Positions 1-8,717 of a stretch of DNA of 38,898 bases are shown here, one piece after another. A program made the position numbers and the translations under genes. Location of the stretch: NCBI GenBank assembly GCA_903828975.1, contig CAIKOD010000087.1, positions 1 through 38,898 on the forward strand. Direction: 5' to 3'. The notes beneath the pieces were generated by a model. It had not been told where the DNA came from. It did not search any database and saw nothing but the letters and a program-made list of their open reading frames with translations. Numbering within the stretch: the first letter of the stretch is position 1; each line of letters begins with the position of its first letter. Source of the DNA: an uncultured Methanomicrobiales archaeon. Its GTDB lineage: Archaea; Halobacteriota; Methanomicrobia; Methanomicrobiales; Methanospirillaceae.

Positions 1-480
1 CAACGATCAACTGATACGGATCAGGGCGTGATGTGCAGACGACGCGGCCCGGAGCCGGAGCGACCGGAGGGAGTGAGTGAGGACACAAGGAGGCAAACAT
101 GCCGCCCGTTTGTGTATATCCAATTAACCAGGGGACCTGACACACCCGGGTAGCATGTCCGTTGGCTTCACGGTGCCGACATTAAGGCCCTTTTCTTAAT
201 GAGGTACTATTGTGGCAGTTGAGGGTACGGTACTTTTCCGGGGTTCGCCCGAGCGGCCGGGGTCCCGCGGACCCCGAGGAGCTTACCCCGCAGTTGAAAA
301 CTTATGGTCTTCAGCATCGTATTTAGCACAAACTATTGCGAATCAAGAAAAATTATTTATCCGCTTTCAGGTCCAGCAGAAGATTCGAGTCCGATGTTTG
401 ACTAAAATTAAGGGAAATATTTGACTCTCTTTTTCTAAATCAAACGAAAAATGAAGAAATATTGATTTATTTATTTGAAT

Positions 481-564
481 GCGAGGGGTGGGATTCGAAC
501 CCATGAACTCCTAAGAGACTAACCCCTGAAGCTAGCGCCGTTGGCCAGGCTTGGCTACCCTCGC
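481..564 (-). tRNA. tRNA-Leu (anticodon CAG)
   Basis: Reverse complement GCGAGGGTAGCCAAGCCTGGCC...CTAGC-TTCAGGG-GTTAG...ATGGGTTCGAATCCCACCCCTCGC: 7-bp acceptor stem GCGAGGG/CCCTCGC, T-loop TTCGAAT, anticodon loop TTCAGGG (CAG), class II variable arm; no encoded CCA. Confidence 0.9.
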
Positions 565-634
565 TCTCTTTAAAATTTCTTACATTAATTACGCGGAATA
601 CTACATAGACCTTATGCCGGGATCTATTATATGA

Positions 635-675
635 CCCTGAACCTATCGCCGTTGGCCAGGCTTGGCTACCCTCGC
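635..675 (-). pseudogene. Partial tRNA-Leu copy (5' half including anticodon loop)
   Basis: 41-nt segment matches 524..564 of the intact tRNA at 39/41 positions; no recognisable T-arm or 3' acceptor strand follows. Confidence 0.75.
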
Positions 676-780
676 GCTTTATACACTACAGCTTCCTAGA
701 AAATAAATGTAGTAGTTTCATTCAATGATACCATTACAATATTGCCTGGTCTGATGGCATGGGTTTTTTATCAATTGGAA

Positions 781-2646
781 TTAAGACTCCGGGTTACCCA
801 GTCCATTCTGGTATTTTTTCAATTCTGCTTCCCGCAACTCTTTTCTCCTTATCTTTCCTGATATGGTCTTTGGCAGGGAATCAGAAAATTCTATCAGCCT
901 TGGATATTTGTAGGGTGCAGTGACATGCTTGACATGGTTTTGTAACTCTTTCACCAGCGCATCTGATGGTTTATGCCCCGGAGCCAGCACAATAAATGCC
1001 TTGACAATCATTCCCCTGACATCATCAGGAACCCCCACAACGGCAGCTTCCTGGACGGCAGGGTGCTCGATGAGGGCACTCTCGACTTCAAACGGACCAA
1101 TACGGTAACCGGATGCCTTTATGACATCATCATCCCTGCCAATGAACCAGAAATAGCCGTCTTCATCCATATAGGCCTTGTCGCCGGTATAATAGAAACC
1201 GTTGACAAACACCTTTTTGTTCTCTTCATCATTGTAGAGGTACCCATCGAACATGCCTACTGGTTTCGGGTCTGTTTTAATTGCTATCCTGCCTTCCTGG
1301 TGGATAGCGACCGGTTTTCCATCGTTATCGTGGATCTTGATATGCCAACCAGGGGACGGTTTCCCCATGGAACCGAATTTCGGCTTCATCGACGGGAATG
1401 TCCCGATGCAGAGCACTGTCTCAGTCTGCCCGTAGCCTTCAAAGATAGTGAGCCCTGTGGAATCTTTCCACGCCTTGATCACTTCAGGGTTCAGGGGTTC
1501 TCCGGCACTGACACAATGTCGGAGCTCGGAGAAATCGAATTTATCAAGGTCTGCAAGGATCAGCATCCGGTAGATCGTCGGAGGGCAGCAGAAGGTAGTT
1601 ATACCATATTTTTCTATTAACGGGAGGATTTCTGTTGCATTGAAGCGGCTCCGGATATCATATACAAAAATGCAGCAGCCTTCAAGCCATTGCCCGAATA
1701 ATTTGCCCCAGGCGCTTTTCGCCCACCCCGTATCTGACAGGGTAAAGTGGACATCGGTTGAACGGACATCATGCCAGAACCTGGTCGTGACAATATGGCC
1801 GAGGGGATAACTGTGATCGTGAACCACCATTTTGGCCTCTCCCGTTGTACCTGATGTGAAAAAAATTACAAGCGGGTCTGTAGACTTCGTCTTTTTCATA
1901 CCGGGAAGTGCTATGAGCTTTGTCGAGACTGGTGCAGGATAATTGAGTTCTAACGGGTAGCTTATCCAGCCGTCACGTTTGCCATCCATTACCATGCGAC
2001 CGCAAAGTGACGGGCATTCATCGAAAATCTCGTCCACCTTGTCGGCATGTTCCATACTGGTGATAATCATCTTGATATCAGCAATATGGACGCGGTACTT
2101 CAGGTCTTTCGGTGTGAGCATTGTCGGTGCAGGGCAATATACAACACCACGCTTAATGAGTGCCAGGGTGAATATCCACCATTCCGGGACTCTTGGGAGC
2201 ATGATCAGGACACGGTCACCTTTCGATATGCCGTACTTGATGAACATATTGGCGACCTGGTTCGAGAGCCGCGACATGTCCCAGAAGGTAAATTTTTTTT
2301 CCTCGCCGTTCTGGTTCACCCAGATCATTGCGATCTTGTTACGGTCATTTTTTGCCCATTCATCAACCACATCAAAGCCGAAGTTAAAGTATTCCGGGAC
2401 TTTTATCCTGAAGTCTTTGTAGGTCTTATCGTAATCCATAATATTATGCAAATTAAGGTTATCCGGCTTTTCCCCTCTTGCATGTTCTCCCGACGGATGA
2501 ACCCAGATGTCCTGGTTACCACCTTGTTTCATATAAGTGGTGCATGCCTCACTTATCCAATCAGACCGAGAAATACCCTGATTTTCTGATGAAGCATCTA
2601 TTTTTTCCGTGAGCTGGTCATCCATCGTGACTGAGTAGCGCACCAT
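781..2646 (-). CDS. AMP-forming acyl-CoA synthetase with N-terminal ribbon-helix-helix domain
   Basis: 621-aa ORF; AMP-binding motif FFTSGTTGEAKMVVHDH, YGQTE, YTGDKAYMDEDGYFWFIGRDDDVIKASGYRIGPFEVE, PKTISGKIRRKELR; N-terminus MVRYSVTMDDQLTEKIDASSENQGISRSDWISEACTTYMKQ resembles RHH/CopG. Confidence 0.9.
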   Translation of the reverse strand: MVRYSVTMDDQLTEKIDASSENQGISRSDWISEACTTYMKQGGNQDIWVHPSGEHARGEKPDNLNLHNIMDYDKTYKDFRIKVPEYFNFGFDVVDEWAKNDRNKIAMIWVNQNGEEKKFTFWDMSRLSNQVANMFIKYGISKGDRVLIMLPRVPEWWIFTLALIKRGVVYCPAPTMLTPKDLKYRVHIADIKMIITSMEHADKVDEIFDECPSLCGRMVMDGKRDGWISYPLELNYPAPVSTKLIALPGMKKTKSTDPLVIFFTSGTTGEAKMVVHDHSYPLGHIVTTRFWHDVRSTDVHFTLSDTGWAKSAWGKLFGQWLEGCCIFVYDIRSRFNATEILPLIEKYGITTFCCPPTIYRMLILADLDKFDFSELRHCVSAGEPLNPEVIKAWKDSTGLTIFEGYGQTETVLCIGTFPSMKPKFGSMGKPSPGWHIKIHDNDGKPVAIHQEGRIAIKTDPKPVGMFDGYLYNDEENKKVFVNGFYYTGDKAYMDEDGYFWFIGRDDDVIKASGYRIGPFEVESALIEHPAVQEAAVVGVPDDVRGMIVKAFIVLAPGHKPSDALVKELQNHVKHVTAPYKYPRLIEFSDSLPKTISGKIRRKELREAELKKYQNGLGNPES

Positions 2647-2670
2647 ACTGAACCGTTTCGTGGTGCACTA
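2636..2670. promoter_or_regulatory. Inverted repeat straddling the start codon of the RHH-acyl-CoA synthetase gene (candidate operator or RNA hairpin)
   Basis: TAGCGCACCA (2636-2645), 15 nt, TGGTGCACTA (2661-2670): 9/10 complementary arms. Confidence 0.5.
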
Positions 2671-2717
2671 AAAGAGCCTTTCGATGTAATCATGCATCAC
2701 CAGAGGTGAGATCAGGG

Positions 2718-2727
2718 CTTTATAATG
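2718..2727 (-). promoter_or_regulatory. Putative TATA box for the RHH-acyl-CoA synthetase gene
   Basis: Minus-strand CATTATAAAG about 70 nt upstream of the start codon; inferred from archaeal promoter consensus. Confidence 0.35.
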
Positions 2728-3149
2728 AACCGAGGAAAAAAACGAAGAAACAAAGGGATTTGTTTGCGGGTGTGACATAAAACTGAACCGCCACCTTCTT
2801 CTTGTGGTTGCAGTCACATCCTGTCCTGTCAGCCTGTTGGTACCTTCACAGCATTGTCCTCCTGGGTAATCTGATTGATCTGGTTTTACAATTTTCCAAA
2901 CCTTGTTAGAGAATATGGCTGTTTGACTATCTGATCCAAGAAGCATTCATGAAAAAGTCTGCCTTCGCCTGGGTTTCATCCGGATATTTTTATCATAAAC
3001 CGTTATTATTCAGAAACTACACGGTTAATGCCGCACATTTGAAGTTTATGCACCAGGACATCATGGTATCCGGCTATTCGTTGACGGATCCATTAAGAAA
3101 GCAGAATCATTCCAGTAAATTAATATTAATACATTTTCAAGAAGAGATC

Positions 3150-4655
3150 ATGTTCTCATATTCATCACACCCGTGGATTACAGGCCACGGCAGGCAAAAA
3201 CCGGGAATTATTCTAATTCTCGCAACCCTGCTCGTAATCCTGGCATTGCTGCTCCCCGCTGCCACAGCGGCAGATATCAGTATGTCATCCAATAGCACCT
3301 CGGTAACAAATGCACTACCTGCTGTTACTTCGCTGCCACCGACAACAGCTCCTCCCATTCTTAAAGACGTAAACACCACCACTCAGGTAACTACAGCCCC
3401 GGCCACCATTGCAAAACAGGTGGTAAAGGCACCGAAAATTGAGTTCACCGCTACACCAGCGGATGGTATAGCGCCTCTTACGGTCACAGTATACCCGGTA
3501 TTTAATCCAGTCGGGGGAGCCCCGCAATACCTCGTGCTTGATTTTGGTGATGGCCAGCAGGTGAATGATACCCTGAAAACCAGCTATGAGCATACCTACA
3601 TGATAGCCGGGAGTTACACAATTACGCTTACCTCGGTAAATGCAGGAGGAAGTAACGTGGAAACCCTGCAAAGTCCGATAAGCGTACGCATCCCCGTGGC
3701 CGTGACAAGCGGGGCACCAACTTCCGTACCAACGGGAGTCCCGAACACAACTGCAACAGTTCCGGTTACCGCTGTGACCACCAATGTTCCGGTCCTGAAT
3801 GCAACAGCAGTTAATACAACCATTCCTCTGCCTTTCATAGTAACTGTAGCCAATATTTCGGTTAATGATGCACCTTGCTTCTACCCGAATATGACACAGG
3901 CAGATATCCGGGCGACACCCGTCGAAGGACCAGCACCCCTCCGGGTAAATTTCTTTGACAATTCATCGTGTGCCCCGCCAATGGCCTGGCAATGGGACTT
4001 TGGCTCGCCGGTCAACCCGGGAATTAAAACCATGCGCGATCCGATAGTGACCTATGCAGAACCAGGGATCTATAACGTGACGTTATTAGTTATCAATTCG
4101 TTCAATAATAACAGCACTAAAACTCTCACCGGTTTCATCCACGTCCTGCCACCGGTCACTCCTGCTCCTTACCCCACGACAATACCAGTTCCAGTACCGG
4201 TCCCGGTAATTGTCTCTAACTTTACAGCAAATCAGACAACCGGCCCTGCCCCATTATGTGTCCAGTTCACCGATAGTTCGACCGGCCCCATCGCTGTCAC
4301 ATGGTTCTGGGATTTTGGCGATGGGACAAATGCGACGGTAAAGAACCCGGCACATTGCTATAATAACAGCGGCAATTTTTCGGTGACCTTAAAAACAGCC
4401 CCGGCAGGAGGCGCCCCGGTCACCAAAATAAGGGAGAACTATATCATTGTAACTTCAGGATCAGCCCCATTCCCTATGGACCTTATTTTCGTTGTCGGGA
4501 TCATCATTGTTATTCTCGTTGTTGTCGGACTTTTCGTTATGAAGAGAAACGGTGGTCCACATCATGCGCACACCAGTGGACACCATGATGATACGATGCA
4601 GTCTGATAATGAGACCGCTGAAACCAAAGTTCCACACCACGGCAGGGACCTCTGA
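3150..4655 (+). CDS. Secreted/membrane-anchored PKD-domain protein
   Basis: ORF 2949..4655; internal ATG at 3150 follows a purine-rich stretch and begins a signal-like sequence (ILILATLLVILALLLPAATA). PKD motifs (YLVLDFGDG, WQWDFGSP, WFWDFGDGT), C-terminal TM helix and His-rich tail. Confidence 0.8.
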   Translation: MFSYSSHPWITGHGRQKPGIILILATLLVILALLLPAATAADISMSSNSTSVTNALPAVTSLPPTTAPPILKDVNTTTQVTTAPATIAKQVVKAPKIEFTATPADGIAPLTVTVYPVFNPVGGAPQYLVLDFGDGQQVNDTLKTSYEHTYMIAGSYTITLTSVNAGGSNVETLQSPISVRIPVAVTSGAPTSVPTGVPNTTATVPVTAVTTNVPVLNATAVNTTIPLPFIVTVANISVNDAPCFYPNMTQADIRATPVEGPAPLRVNFFDNSSCAPPMAWQWDFGSPVNPGIKTMRDPIVTYAEPGIYNVTLLVINSFNNNSTKTLTGFIHVLPPVTPAPYPTTIPVPVPVPVIVSNFTANQTTGPAPLCVQFTDSSTGPIAVTWFWDFGDGTNATVKNPAHCYNNSGNFSVTLKTAPAGGAPVTKIRENYIIVTSGSAPFPMDLIFVVGIIIVILVVVGLFVMKRNGGPHHAHTSGHHDDTMQSDNETAETKVPHHGRDL

Positions 4656-4844
4656 TTTACTTCAATAACTTTTTCCGTGATAACAAGATTTTCCTTCCTT
4701 TTTATCCCCGGATTAGACCGCTGACACGAGTAACGACATGATATGGGAATCACCCCTGTTAAGATATCTGTCCGGAAAAATTTTTCCGTGATTTGCTAAC
4801 GAATCAAATGCTCCCATGCCAGGCCCTGTCCTGTCCGGCGTCGC

Positions 4845-6111
4845 TTATCCGATTGAAGCGGAGTCCGGGTAGTCAGGATTATCTATATATTCAACAAAAA
4901 GCCCCACGGGCCGCGGGTCGAGCTTAATCGCGATCCGTCCCTCCTCACCCGCATTTACCAATTTCCCGTTATCGTCATGGAGCTCTACTATCCATCCGGG
5001 TGACGGTTTACCCATTGATCCGAATTTTGGTTCCATGCAGGGGAACATGCCAATACAACAGGCTGTTTCAGTCTGCCCGTATCCTTCATAGATGGGAAGT
5101 CCTGTTCCCTCCTTCCAGACCCTGATCACCTCAGGGTTTAAGGGTTCTCCCGCACTGCAGCAGTGCCGAAGTGCAGAGAGGTCAAACCTGCCAAGATCTG
5201 CAAGGATCAGCATCCGGTAGATCGTCGGTGGACAACAGAATGTTGTGACCTCATATTTCTCCAGAAGCGGGAGCAGCTCAGTTGCAGCGAATTTTCCGGT
5301 AAAATGGTACACGAAAATACAGGCCCCTTTGATCCATTGCCCGAATATCTTGCCCCATGCACATTTTGCCCACCCCGTGTCGGCAAGGGTAAAATGAAGG
5401 TCATTGTGATACAGGTCCTGCCAGAACCGGGCAGTAACGATGTGCCCGAGCGGGTAACTATGGTCATGGAGGACCATTTTCGGCTCTCCTGTAGTTCCCG
5501 ATGTGAAATAAATCAGGAGCGGGTCTGTACGCCGTGTACGCTTCATTTCAGGCATACTCACCTCGTGGTGGGAGACCGGTGCAGGATAGAGGAGTTCATA
5601 TGGGTAACCTGCCCATCCATCCAGTTCTCCATCCAGAAGAAACCTTGCAGTAAGTGTCGGGCACTGGTCACAAATTTCTTCAATTTTTGCTGAATTTTCG
5701 AGGTTGTAATGACCATCCGGAATTTCCCGATATTTACACGGTATTTGATATCCTTCGGTGTCAGCATGGTCGTACAGGGGCAGATTACTGCACCGAGCTT
5801 GATCAAGTCGATCGAAAAAATCCACCACTCAGGTATTCTCGGTCAGCATAATCAGCACCCGGTCAACCTTGTTGATCCCGTACTTGAGGAGAATGTTGGC
5901 GGCCTGGTTGGATTGATTTTTCAGGTCCTGGAAGGTGTATTTCTTCTCTTCACCCTTCTGGGAAACCCCAGATCATTGCCAGCTTGTTCCGGTCTTTTTA
6001 TGCCCATTCATCGATCGCGTCGAAACCAAAATTATAATGTTCAGGGACTGGTATGGAAAACCGTGCATATTCTTCCGGATAACTGGATAGGTTGTTCCTT
6101 GAATCTGCCAT
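4845..6111 (-). pseudogene. Degenerate AMP-forming acyl-CoA synthetase (paralogue of 781..2646)
   Basis: Starts MADSRNN...PVPEHYNFGFDAIDEWA, then in-frame TAA (+ strand 5998-6000), frameshifts after MIW, MLT and VITT, and loss of the C-terminal ~100+ aa; longest surviving ORF is 4845..5828. Confidence 0.8.
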
Positions 6112-6240
6112 GAGTATCTCATTAAAATATGTGTTTTTCGACTTTTAAATGATCTTTTCCTTCACGATGGAACCCCTTTTTTTGAGGACATAAAGGTTCT
6201 CCATTAGTATTATGATGCAAAAGCAAGCATATACTAATCA

Positions 6241-6795
6241 ATGGACGATAAGCAGTACGCTTCATTAAAAATCGAGAATATCGTTGCTTCAGGGGCAATT
6301 GCAGATTCCATTGACCTTGCAGAGATCTCTAAAAAAATTGAGAACTGCGAACTCAATACAAAGCGGTTCCCCGGAGCAGTTTTTCGGATCGAAAACCCGA
6401 AGATCGCCTCGCTGATATTTTCATCCGGCAAAGTAGTACTCACCGGTATCCGGGACAAACAGGCACTACATGATGGTCTGGCACTGATAATCAAGTCCAT
6501 GAAGGAGGCCGGAGTTAAGACCTATGATGAGCCCCGGGTGGCGATTACGAATATTGTCTGTTCGTATGATATCGGGAAATATATCAACCTCAATAAAGTC
6601 GTCATCACTTTGAACCTCGAGAATATTGAATACGAACCTGAACAGTTCCCAGGACTTGTCTACCGGATTAAGGACCCGAAAATTGTTGCCTTACTTTTCT
6701 CATCAGGAAAGATCATCCTGACTGGGGGGAAAAACCTCGAGGACATCAAGCGCGGCCTCGATTTCCTCGAGCAGAAACTCGGCAGTATCATGTAG
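6241..6795 (+). CDS. tbp: TATA-box-binding protein
   Basis: 184 aa with two imperfect repeats: IENIVASGAI...FPGAVFRIENPKIASLIFSSGKVVLTG and ITNIVCSYDI...FPGLVYRIKDPKIVALLFSSGKIILTG. Confidence 0.95.
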   Translation: MDDKQYASLKIENIVASGAIADSIDLAEISKKIENCELNTKRFPGAVFRIENPKIASLIFSSGKVVLTGIRDKQALHDGLALIIKSMKEAGVKTYDEPRVAITNIVCSYDIGKYINLNKVVITLNLENIEYEPEQFPGLVYRIKDPKIVALLFSSGKIILTGGKNLEDIKRGLDFLEQKLGSIM

Positions 6796-6879
6796 AGCTG
6801 TAAATTTGCGAATTATTTTAAAAAAATTCACGATCAGACCTGTTTTAATAAGGTACCTGTAAAAAGCTTTGCTGATATG

Positions 6880-7143
6880 GGCTTTGTTGAAACCCTGCGT
6901 GTTAAAAAGAGGAAGGAAAAATATGTAGACGAGAGGGGGTTTCACAACTCCCTGTTCCACCTCCAACCAGGTATCCTTCGTTCAGGGTTCAACTGAAGGA
7001 CTCCTGAAAAGTTCTGATATTTTACAACCACTCCTTATCCCAAAAGGGGTCGCCAAAGAGGCGGGACGGAGCCCCGGGAGCGTAGGTAAATTTGGGAATG
7101 GCCTAATCCCCAAGATAAGATTTGAGAGCATGTCAACAGAGCC
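6880..7143 (+). mobile_element. MITE-like element, copy 1 (264 bp)
   Basis: Left end GGCTTTGTTGAAA, right end TGTCAACAGAGCC (imperfect TIR); flanked by CTGATATG (6872-6879) and CTGATCTG (7144-7151), 7/8 match; internal similarity to copies 2 and 3. Confidence 0.75.
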
Positions 7144-7291
7144 CTGATCTGGCAATGATCAATTAGAAACCACCAGCGAAAACTACGTTTACACGTCCCA
7201 TTTATTAAAACAAGGGGATTATTATACCTGATCTGGATTCACTGCCTTTCTATAGAATTTGCCGGATATGTTCCTTTCTCCTGTCAGTCCC

Positions 7292-8635
7292 TTATTGCCC
7301 TGCTCCCGGAACTATTCCGTACTTCCGGCAGAGAGCCTGCCATGCAGAATAATCGGATCTCCCCAGTACAGGACCGAGGGAATTCAGGCGGTCCCATTCG
7401 CGGGCATCATTCCATTCTTCGCTCACAGAACCAAGGGATTTCCCCTCACCCGCAGGTAATACTTCAGGGAGAGACCTGATCCGTCCAAATGCAGGGTAAA
7501 CCCCGTTCCCGTCAGTGATAATTAAGGGGGTGGTCGTCTCGATAAACGCGTAGCCGGTATTTTTATATGCATATTCCGGGGCAGACCTGATCCCTACGGC
7601 GGTATGTTTCTCGGCATCAAAGTCCATTAACGCCACACCGTACCCCAGTTTGTGAAGTATATAGGCTAGAAGTACTGATTTCTCACAGCAGACGCCTTTA
7701 TTGTCAAGCAGTGTCTGGTACGGGTACCTGATCTCCAGCGTCCCCGTATCAAGCATCTCCTGGTCATACGGGATCTGCTGCACAAGGCTTACGGCTATCC
7801 GTACCTGGTCATCAGGATCATCCGTTTTATCCCTGATGGCATCAACCAGGGGGACGAGAAACGGGTCCTGTACAGGCAGGTAGATAAATTTCCGGTACCG
7901 GTCTTTTTCTCCTACATAGCTATAGGGGTCCTCTTTTGCTATCTCTCTGGATACACCATGGTACAAGGTAAGGTCGAGCGTTCCGTGTTCTCCCCGCAGG
8001 ACATAGGGAAACGATTTTGAAACCGCTCCCGTTTTCAATGCCATATATTGCTTTGGGATACCCCCCGAATCCTGGCTTACGGCAGGTACAGTAGAATACA
8101 CGGGTGCAGGAGTCTTTACAATGACCTGCCCCTGCTGGACAGACGTCCCCCTTGCATCAGTTCCCGTACTGCCGGAAAACGGAAATAAGCCAGCCCCGCC
8201 AGTCCCGGTAATAAACGGAATGAATGCAGTCTGGGCAATAACCAGGACCAGGATCAATACAATGACCATTGGCCATCCCTTCAATGATTGTTTCTTCTTC
8301 CCGGGGATCACCTTCCTGGCATTCAGATTTTCCCTGGTATCCGGTGAACCATATCGGGCAGGTTGCCGGTAATCAACAGATGATGGAGGAGAAATCCGTG
8401 AAGGAATATCCCCGCTTTTCCCGGCATGGCTGTATTTTTTTGCTCTTTCAAAACAAGTGCCCGCTTCATCCGCGTAACCAAGGGCACGACAGGTCATACC
8501 CAGGTTGTACCACGCATCTGCATACAGGGGGTCTATCTGTACCGCTTCCGAATAGCAACGCAACGCTTCTTCATAGCGTTTCTGCTTATAATACACGTTC
8601 CCTTGATCCTTCCAGGCGGTAGCACCGGTATCCAT
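7292..8635 (-). CDS. TPR-repeat, membrane-anchored transglutaminase-like protein
   Basis: N-terminal TPR (GNVYYKQKRYEEALRCYSEAVQIDPLYADAWYNLGMTCRALGYADEA), TM helix (WPMVIVLILVLVIAQTAFI), transglutaminase-like core (NKGVCCEKSVLLAYILHKLGYGVALMDF, HTAVGI). Start chosen at MDTGATAWKDQGN. Confidence 0.7.
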   Translation of the reverse strand: MDTGATAWKDQGNVYYKQKRYEEALRCYSEAVQIDPLYADAWYNLGMTCRALGYADEAGTCFERAKKYSHAGKSGDIPSRISPPSSVDYRQPARYGSPDTRENLNARKVIPGKKKQSLKGWPMVIVLILVLVIAQTAFIPFITGTGGAGLFPFSGSTGTDARGTSVQQGQVIVKTPAPVYSTVPAVSQDSGGIPKQYMALKTGAVSKSFPYVLRGEHGTLDLTLYHGVSREIAKEDPYSYVGEKDRYRKFIYLPVQDPFLVPLVDAIRDKTDDPDDQVRIAVSLVQQIPYDQEMLDTGTLEIRYPYQTLLDNKGVCCEKSVLLAYILHKLGYGVALMDFDAEKHTAVGIRSAPEYAYKNTGYAFIETTTPLIITDGNGVYPAFGRIRSLPEVLPAGEGKSLGSVSEEWNDAREWDRLNSLGPVLGRSDYSAWQALCRKYGIVPGAGQ

Positions 8636-8717
8636 TATTCCCTGCAGATACTCTTGTCTGATATTTCGTTCCGGAAAATTTAAACCCGTGGATAGGAACA
8701 ACACTACCCGGGAATAA

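Noticed and set aside
1-210. GC-rich segment (GGAGCCGGAGCGACCGGAGGGAGTGAG...) resembling a structured RNA or repeat
   Set aside because: Truncated by the window edge and no known RNA family recognised from sequence alone.
212-424. 70-aa ORF near the window start, with GC-rich hairpin CGGGGTCC-CGC-GGACCCCG (258-276)
   Set aside because: No recognisable protein features. D-arm-like text GCCCGAGCGGCCGG does not extend to a complete tRNA; could be a structured RNA or scar but unsupported.
973-1620. 215-aa plus-strand ORF opposite the acyl-CoA synthetase
   Set aside because: Antisense shadow ORF of a confidently coding gene; no domain features.
2668-2946. 92-aa minus-strand ORF in the promoter region of the RHH-fusion gene
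   Set aside because: Low-complexity, no family resemblance, overlaps the likely promoter/5'UTR.
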